The notes below the pieces were generated by a model. It was not told the origin of the DNA. It saw nothing but the letters and a program-made list of their open reading frames with translations, and ran no database searches. The translations under genes were made by a program, and so were the position numbers. A stretch of DNA of 37,718 nt, taken from positions 1 through 37,718 of the forward strand of contig CAMDBH010000032.1 in the NCBI GenBank assembly GCA_945889325.1, read 5' to 3'. This DNA is from Klebsiella pneumoniae. Its GTDB lineage: Bacteria > Myxococcota_A > UBA9042. Below are positions 33,321-37,718 of this stretch, piece by piece. Positions within the stretch are counted from its first letter, which is position 1, and each line of letters starts with the position of its first letter.

Positions 33321-34004
33321 ATGACCAACAGCGAAGTACGTGAAAAAATTTGCGAATTGTGCCGGTTGTTCTGGTCGCTCGGTTGGGCCAGCGGTACCGG
33401 CGGCGGCATCAGCATCCGCGAAGGCGACACGATTTTTATGGCGCCTTCCGGTGTGGAAAAGGAGCGTTTGCAACCCGCGGATATTTTTGAACTCGATCGC
33501 CAAGGCCGCGTGACGCGTCCGCCGGAAAATGGCCAAAAGCTGACCGCGTGCGCGCCGCTGTTTATGGCGGCCTTCACCCACCGCAATGCCGGCGCGGTGC
33601 TGCATTCGCACAGCCTGGACGTTGTGCTGGCGTCGATGTTGGTCAAGCCCGGCCAGCCGTTGCGCCTGACGCGGCTGGAAATGATGAAAGGCTTGGAAGG
33701 TGTAGGCTATTTTGATGTGCACGAGATTCCGGTCATCGACAACACAGCGCTGGAACACGAATTGAAAGATCGCTTGGAAGGCGCGGTGTTGGCGTTTCCG
33801 AAGGCCAATGCGGTCATCGTGCGCAACCACGGCGTTTACATTTGGGGCAAAGACACCGTGCAAGCAAAAACTCAAGCAGAATGCTTGAATTATCTCTGCG
33901 CTGCCGTTGTTCGCATGCACGCTGGCGGCATCGATCACCTCAAGCATGATTCAAGCCAGCCCGACGCCGAACCGGCGTCGCAAAGCTGCAAAAACGCGGC
34001 CTGA
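33321..34004 (+). CDS. mtnB: Methylthioribulose-1-phosphate dehydratase, APIP-like
   Basis: 227 aa from ATG 33321; GTG 33291 and TTG 33303 are alternatives, the latter with GGAGG about 10 nt upstream. A class II aldolase-fold zinc enzyme of methionine salvage that dehydrates 5-methylthioribulose 1-phosphate. The N-terminal CRLFWSLGWASGTGGGISI and the pattern MAPSGVEKERLQPADIF resemble the eukaryotic APIP type. Zinc ligands are His95, His97 (LHSHS) and His170 (VRNHGVYIWG); Cys77 (KLTACAPLF) and Glu120 (LEMMKGL) match the substrate-binding and acid-base residues known in APIP. It is the first gene of a mtnB-mtnD-aminotransferase unit, 31 nt before mtnD. Confidence 0.92.
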   Translation: MTNSEVREKICELCRLFWSLGWASGTGGGISIREGDTIFMAPSGVEKERLQPADIFELDRQGRVTRPPENGQKLTACAPLFMAAFTHRNAGAVLHSHSLDVVLASMLVKPGQPLRLTRLEMMKGLEGVGYFDVHEIPVIDNTALEHELKDRLEGAVLAFPKANAVIVRNHGVYIWGKDTVQAKTQAECLNYLCAAVVRMHAGGIDHLKHDSSQPDAEPASQSCKNAA

Positions 34005-34035
34005 TCGCGCCCAACCCACTGCCAAAGGAACCCAC

Positions 34036-34494
34036 ATGCACGCATATTTATTAGATGATCCCAGCCAGACTCTGAGTCCTGCGCACCTGGCCGCGGAAGG
34101 AATTTTGCACTGGCAGATGCCGACCACGGAGGCCCAATGGGCCGAACCGCTGCAAAAGATTCGCGATGAGCGCGGTTACGTTGAGATGGATCAGATCTTT
34201 CTGGGCGAAACCACGCCCAACTTGCAGGCGCTGACGGAGAAATTTTACGACGAACACCTGCACACGGATGAGGAAATTCGCTTTGTCGTGGCTGGCGCTG
34301 GCATTTTTGACCTGCGCGATGCCGGCGATCGCTGGATGCGCGTGCATGTGACGGCGGGCGACCTGATCATCGTGCCAGCGAATAAATACCATCGGTTCGC
34401 GTTGGACGACGCGCAGACGATCACCTGCAAGCGCTTGTTCCAAGACACCTCCGGTTGGACGCCCGTGCCACGGCATGCTGCAGCGGCGGCTTGA
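34036..34494 (+). CDS. mtnD: Acireductone dioxygenase
   Basis: 152 aa from ATG 34036, chosen for AAGGA 7 nt upstream; the frame continues upstream into mtnB without meaning. A cupin enzyme that splits acireductone with O2: with Fe2+ it yields 2-keto-4-methylthiobutyrate and formate, with Ni2+ an off-pathway product. The metal ligands are visible as HLHTDEE (His74, His76, Glu80) and KYHRF (His119), with FYDEHLHTDEEIRFVVAG and VTAGDLIIVPANKYHRF the two cupin motifs. Slightly shorter than the ~180 aa of enterobacterial ARD. It lies between mtnB and an aminotransferase gene, spacing 31 and 34 nt. Confidence 0.95.
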   Translation: MHAYLLDDPSQTLSPAHLAAEGILHWQMPTTEAQWAEPLQKIRDERGYVEMDQIFLGETTPNLQALTEKFYDEHLHTDEEIRFVVAGAGIFDLRDAGDRWMRVHVTAGDLIIVPANKYHRFALDDAQTITCKRLFQDTSGWTPVPRHAAAAA

Positions 34495-34528
34495 GTTGGC
34501 AACGCCGGCACAAGGGAAAAGATAGCCC

Positions 34529-35800
34529 ATGACATTGTTCGGTCACGCCGACGATCACGCGATATTTCGCTCGGTGCCGCGCACAGGCGTGATTTACGTG
34601 ATGGCAGAGGCCGCGCAGCATGGCTTTGCCTATGGCAAGGCCGATTGGGCCAATTTGGGCCAAGGTGCACCAGAGACCGGTTTACTTCCCGGCAGTTGCC
34701 CGCGCATCGGCGCGATCGAAATCGATCCCAGCAACCACGAATACGCGCCTGTCGCCGGCGTACCCGAATTGCGCCAAGCCGTCGCCGATTTGTACAACGC
34801 GCGTTTTCGCAAAGGTTTGCCTTCACAGTACACCGCTGAAAATGTGGCGATTAGTGCTGGTGGGCGCGTCGCATTGACGCGCATCGCCGCCACGCTAGGC
34901 AACGTGCACTTGGGGCACTTGCTGCCGGACTACACTGCCTACGAAGAATTGCTAGATATTTTCAAAGCCTTTGTGCCGATTCCCATCGTGCTCAATGCCG
35001 ATGAGGGCTTCGTGCTGACGCCGCAGCGCTTGCGTGCCGAAATCGTCGGCAAAGGTTTGTCGGCCATTTTGCTGTCAAATCCCAGCAATCCGACCGGGCA
35101 GGTCATCCGCGGCCACACAATGCGCACGTGGGTTGAGACGGCGCGGCAGTTGTCGTGCGCGCTGATCTTTGACGAATTCTACAGTCATTATCTATACGAC
35201 GCCGCGGCAGGCTCCGATGCACCAGCCGCGAGCGCCGCACGCTATGTGGAAGATGTCAACGCCGATCCGGTGATTCTCATTGACGGATTGACAAAAAATT
35301 GGCGCTACCCCGGGTGGCGTTTGTCGTGGACCGTCGGCCCCAAAGACGTCATCGAACGTCTTACCTCCGCTGGCAGTTTTCTGGACGGCGGCCCATCTCA
35401 TCTGACCCAAACTGCGGCCTTGCCGTTGCTGCAAGTCGACGCCGCCAATCAGGAAGCATCGGCGATTCAAACGACGTTTGCGGCCAAACGCGATCTGATG
35501 CTGCGGCGCTTGGGCCAGATGGGCATCGGCCTTGACGCAGTGCCGTTGGGCGCCTTCTATTGTTTCGCCAATTTGTCGGCGCTGCGGCCTGCCTTGCGCG
35601 ATGGCGATGCATTTTTTCGCGCGGCGCTACAAAGGCAAGTTATTGTTGTTCCAGGTGAATTTTTTGATGTCAATCCCGGCAAGCGCCGCAGCCATATTCC
35701 CTCACGCCTCAAACACTACGTGCGGATTTCATTCGGGCCCGACATTGAAACCGTTCGCCTCGGCCTAGATCGTCTGCAAGAGCTGATTCAGTCTACCTAA
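34529..35800 (+). CDS. Class I/II aminotransferase, probably the methionine-salvage transaminase
   Basis: 423 aa. A PLP-dependent fold-type I enzyme. Visible: NLGQGAPETGLLPG near the N-terminus, SAGGRVALTRI for phosphate binding, SNPSNPTGQVI with the conserved Asn, LIFDEFYSHY (Asp-x-x-Tyr for the pyridine ring), the Schiff-base Lys256 in DGLTKNWRYPGWRLSW, and a C-terminal Arg in HYVRISFG for the substrate carboxylate. By position right after mtnD it is the best candidate for converting 2-keto-4-methylthiobutyrate to methionine, the job called MtnE in other bacteria; that role is inferred from context, not from a specific motif. Stop at 35800, 25 nt before the next gene. Confidence 0.85.
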   Translation: MTLFGHADDHAIFRSVPRTGVIYVMAEAAQHGFAYGKADWANLGQGAPETGLLPGSCPRIGAIEIDPSNHEYAPVAGVPELRQAVADLYNARFRKGLPSQYTAENVAISAGGRVALTRIAATLGNVHLGHLLPDYTAYEELLDIFKAFVPIPIVLNADEGFVLTPQRLRAEIVGKGLSAILLSNPSNPTGQVIRGHTMRTWVETARQLSCALIFDEFYSHYLYDAAAGSDAPAASAARYVEDVNADPVILIDGLTKNWRYPGWRLSWTVGPKDVIERLTSAGSFLDGGPSHLTQTAALPLLQVDAANQEASAIQTTFAAKRDLMLRRLGQMGIGLDAVPLGAFYCFANLSALRPALRDGDAFFRAALQRQVIVVPGEFFDVNPGKRRSHIPSRLKHYVRISFGPDIETVRLGLDRLQELIQST

Positions 35801-35825
35801 AGATTTTTTGCGTTGGAGGAAATCC

Positions 35826-37463
35826 GTGTCCGTTGCGCGCATTGCCATGTTGTTTGTTGTTCTTGGGACCGCCTGCAAGCGGCAGGAGGTCAAACCCGTT
35901 TCAAATCCAGAAGAAAGCGGCGCCGAGGAAAGGGCACAGCGGCCTCGCGTTCTGCTCAATACGGAAGAGGCCTTGCCGACCGCGGCTGTGGCCGATGCTT
36001 TGCAACAAGGTTACAGGTGCTTTGCCCTGCCCGGCGCCGCCCGTGCGCAGCTCTCTTGGCAATCGCGCCAACACAAGCTGCTGTTCGCGGAACGCGACTC
36101 CGGACTGTCGAAGCACTGGCGACGTGTGGCTCTGGATTTGGCAACAGGAACGACGACAGTCGAAGCGGCCGAAACGCCAGCGCCAGCTTTTGCCCCAGCG
36201 GTTCGCGCAAGTGGCGCCGATGCACAGGTGGGTGACATGCAACTGCCCAATTCCGATGGCGCATTTGCGGTTCGGCCTGCCACAAACGGCCAAGCTGCTC
36301 TGCTGGCGTTGGAGGACAACACTTGGAAATCGCTGGTGACGATGGGCCCGGCGCGCTGGTACGCCGCGGTGCCGTTGCCCGGCGGCGTGCTGGCGGCCCT
36401 GCTCGCCCACGACACGGACGGCGATGAAAAAATTACCGGCGATGACGAAATGGATGTTTGTCTAGTTGCGCCGGCCTTGCAACCCGTGACCATCGATACG
36501 CGGCAAGTGCCCAAGCGCTGGAATCCAGTTTTTGGCAATCTTGTCAGCGTTTTGCGCGCGTTACTCGGCGAAGATTCAACCGTTGTCGTCAAAGATCGCG
36601 GCGAGACTTTGCAAATCTGGGGTGGCAATGTGCCCAGTGACCAGCCCGTGCTGTTGTTAGTGCTGCTCGACAAAGTTCAGACACAGCTTGCGACAATCAC
36701 ACGCGATCCGCAGGTTCAGCTGGAACTGCGTTGGAAGAATTCTGATCACGCGGCGCAGGCAACCTGGTGGCCGGATCTCGGCAAGTTGGTGCGCCAAGCG
36801 CGCGCGGGCGACCGCGTGTTGTTGGACCGCCGCGATGCCGAGGTTTCCGTCGAAAGCCTAAATTGCCACCGCGAACACGACTTTACACTGCGATGCGGCG
36901 GTACTGCGCGCTTCATCGGCCAGCGCGCGAGCCAATTCGTTGTGCAGTACTGGATTGATGAACATCTACTAACGCCCAACCAGACCTTTGCCGCGGTGCT
37001 GCCGGGGAACACTTTTAGCTGGACCATGGCGCTCAAAGATGTGCCGGAAATTACCACGCCGCAATTGCGCATTGTGCAAAATGGCCATCGGATACCCTGG
37101 TTTGATGCGCAGTCCAGCCGCGACTTGGAAGATTGGCTGCCCACCCAGCGCCGTTTGGTCGAAGCGCCGGGTACCTATGTGCAATTATCCAAGGGTGCCA
37201 CGGATTTGGCCGAAGATTGGCAGGACAGCGGTCTGAAACACGAGATGTCGCGCTTTCATGTGCCCAACGCGTTTGAAACATGGACGCCTGTCAAACAGCA
37301 GAGTTTTATTAGCAAATTGTTGGAGGAATTGGGGCGACACCAAATGCAGTTTCATGAGGGCAAAGCGAATTCGCAGTTGCTGGTCGATGGAAAAGGGCAT
37401 GTTTGGATGATCGATAAGGGGGTTTTGAAGGAGGGGAGTTTGGAGCCCGGAGCAGAGCCTTAG
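35826..37463 (+). CDS. Putative lipoprotein with an EF-hand-like loop, family unknown
   Basis: 545 aa starting at GTG 35826, chosen because GGAGGA lies 5-6 nt upstream; the first in-frame ATG is seven codons later. The N-terminus VSVARIAMLFVVLGTAC is a signal peptide with an atypical lipobox (Gly at -3; Cys17). The mature part is mixed, with beta strands and no enzyme motif. At about residue 198-210 HDTDGDEKITGDDE fits an EF-hand/dockerin-type calcium loop (Asp at 1, 3, 5; Ile at 8; Asp at 12). Two Cys pairs occur (for instance NCHREHDFTLRCGG). It is the last gene of the mtn run by spacing but has no obvious link to methionine. The final ~20 residues are preceded by VDGKGHVWMIDKG. Confidence 0.7.
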   Translation: MSVARIAMLFVVLGTACKRQEVKPVSNPEESGAEERAQRPRVLLNTEEALPTAAVADALQQGYRCFALPGAARAQLSWQSRQHKLLFAERDSGLSKHWRRVALDLATGTTTVEAAETPAPAFAPAVRASGADAQVGDMQLPNSDGAFAVRPATNGQAALLALEDNTWKSLVTMGPARWYAAVPLPGGVLAALLAHDTDGDEKITGDDEMDVCLVAPALQPVTIDTRQVPKRWNPVFGNLVSVLRALLGEDSTVVVKDRGETLQIWGGNVPSDQPVLLLVLLDKVQTQLATITRDPQVQLELRWKNSDHAAQATWWPDLGKLVRQARAGDRVLLDRRDAEVSVESLNCHREHDFTLRCGGTARFIGQRASQFVVQYWIDEHLLTPNQTFAAVLPGNTFSWTMALKDVPEITTPQLRIVQNGHRIPWFDAQSSRDLEDWLPTQRRLVEAPGTYVQLSKGATDLAEDWQDSGLKHEMSRFHVPNAFETWTPVKQQSFISKLLEELGRHQMQFHEGKANSQLLVDGKGHVWMIDKGVLKEGSLEPGAEP

Positions 37464-37718
37464 CGCTGCGCTGGGCGGCTTGCCTTGCAGGCAGGTGGCT
37501 TTTAGCTGCGCATTGCTTTTGCCTCCGGCGGTTTTGGCACTCCGTGCCACTGCGATTGCGCTGCGCGCGGCCACGCGCGGTGCGCGTGAGGATCCAAAGG
37601 GGCGAACCAAAGCTCTTTGATTCCGTGCTTAGCCGCTATGGTTCGCCCCTCTGGACTCCCCACTCCTTTGGCAACCGGTACGAGCTCGTTGCGCCTAAAG
37701 GCGCGACATCGCGTTGAA
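37464..37718. repeat. Non-coding tail rich in inverted repeats
   Basis: 255 bases with no credible gene. It holds TGGCAC-TCC-GTGCCA (37535-37549), a 20-bp inverted repeat with 3 mismatches (37590-37609 and 37639-37658; inner GGGGCGAACCA perfect), the palindrome ACGAGCTCGT (37680-37689) and GCGCC-TAAA-GGCGC (37691-37704). The window ends here, so the full extent is unknown. Confidence 0.6.

Noticed and set aside
33219..33947. 242-codon minus-strand frame
   Set aside because: Antisense to mtnB, which has full family motifs and catalytic residues.
1..37718. tRNA, rRNA, CRISPR or insertion sequences
   Set aside because: No GTTCGA-type T-loop in a cloverleaf context, no rRNA core sequence, no regularly spaced repeats and no transposase-like frame was seen by eye.

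Overview
This 37.7 kb chromosomal window is densely coding, moderately GC-rich and free of recognisable mobile elements, tRNA, rRNA or CRISPR. It looks like a diderm (Gram-negative) bacterium. There is a porin-like beta-barrel protein, many lipobox lipoproteins with Asp/Ala-rich linkers followed by cysteine-rich repeats, an IgGFc-binding-type surface lipoprotein, and several GTG/TTG starts. That style of secreted protein is typical of Myxococcota and related former Deltaproteobacteria (for example Polyangia or Bradymonadia). The lineage is an inference from gene style, not from a marker gene.

Layout. 1-339: end of an atypical SDR. 482-2917 (-): IgGFc-binding-like lipoprotein. 3092-4585 (-): EVE-domain protein and a PdxB-like dehydrogenase. 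4747-5229 (+): small exported protein, convergent with a large Cys-rich lipoprotein (5244-7247, -). 7256-10610 (-): RlmL-like methyltransferase, PlsX-like protein and an APP1-like HAD phosphatase. 10722-13121 (-): Lon protease. 13255-21728 (-): tightly packed run of a porin-like protein with a Cys/His-rich N-terminus, a PHP-domain lipoprotein, a one-TM small protein, an SDR and a TPR protein. 21939-22583 (+): endonuclease III, whose stop codon abuts that of a second Cys-rich lipoprotein (22584-24302, -). A small lipoprotein follows (24392-24679, -). 24833-26050 (+): HupE/UreJ-like protein, convergent with ValRS (26057-28711, -). 28858-30066 (+): putative lipoprotein. 30318-33209 (+): glycosyltransferase and LtaS-like sulfatase-fold transferase. 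33321-35800 (+): methionine salvage cluster mtnB-mtnD-aminotransferase. 35826-37463 (+): putative lipoprotein. The last 255 bases are non-coding and rich in inverted repeats.

How the genes may work together. The clearest pathway is methionine salvage (MtnB, MtnD and an aminotransferase that could do the last step). The PlsX-like protein and the APP1-like phosphatase overlap by 20 bp, which suggests linked lipid work. The porin, PHP lipoprotein and small membrane protein may form an envelope system for a phosphorylated or metal-bound substrate. The GT2 and LtaS-like pair suggests glycan assembly with phosphoglycerol-type decoration. The most novel-looking material is (i) an ~80-residue Cys/Trp module used three times in one lipoprotein and once in another, both of which also carry a somatomedin-B-like motif, (ii) a metal-binding-like Cys/Asp/His tract ahead of a porin barrel, and (iii) three 20-bp tandem repeats at the start of the LtaS-like gene. 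No gene-free stretch exceeds 300 bases.
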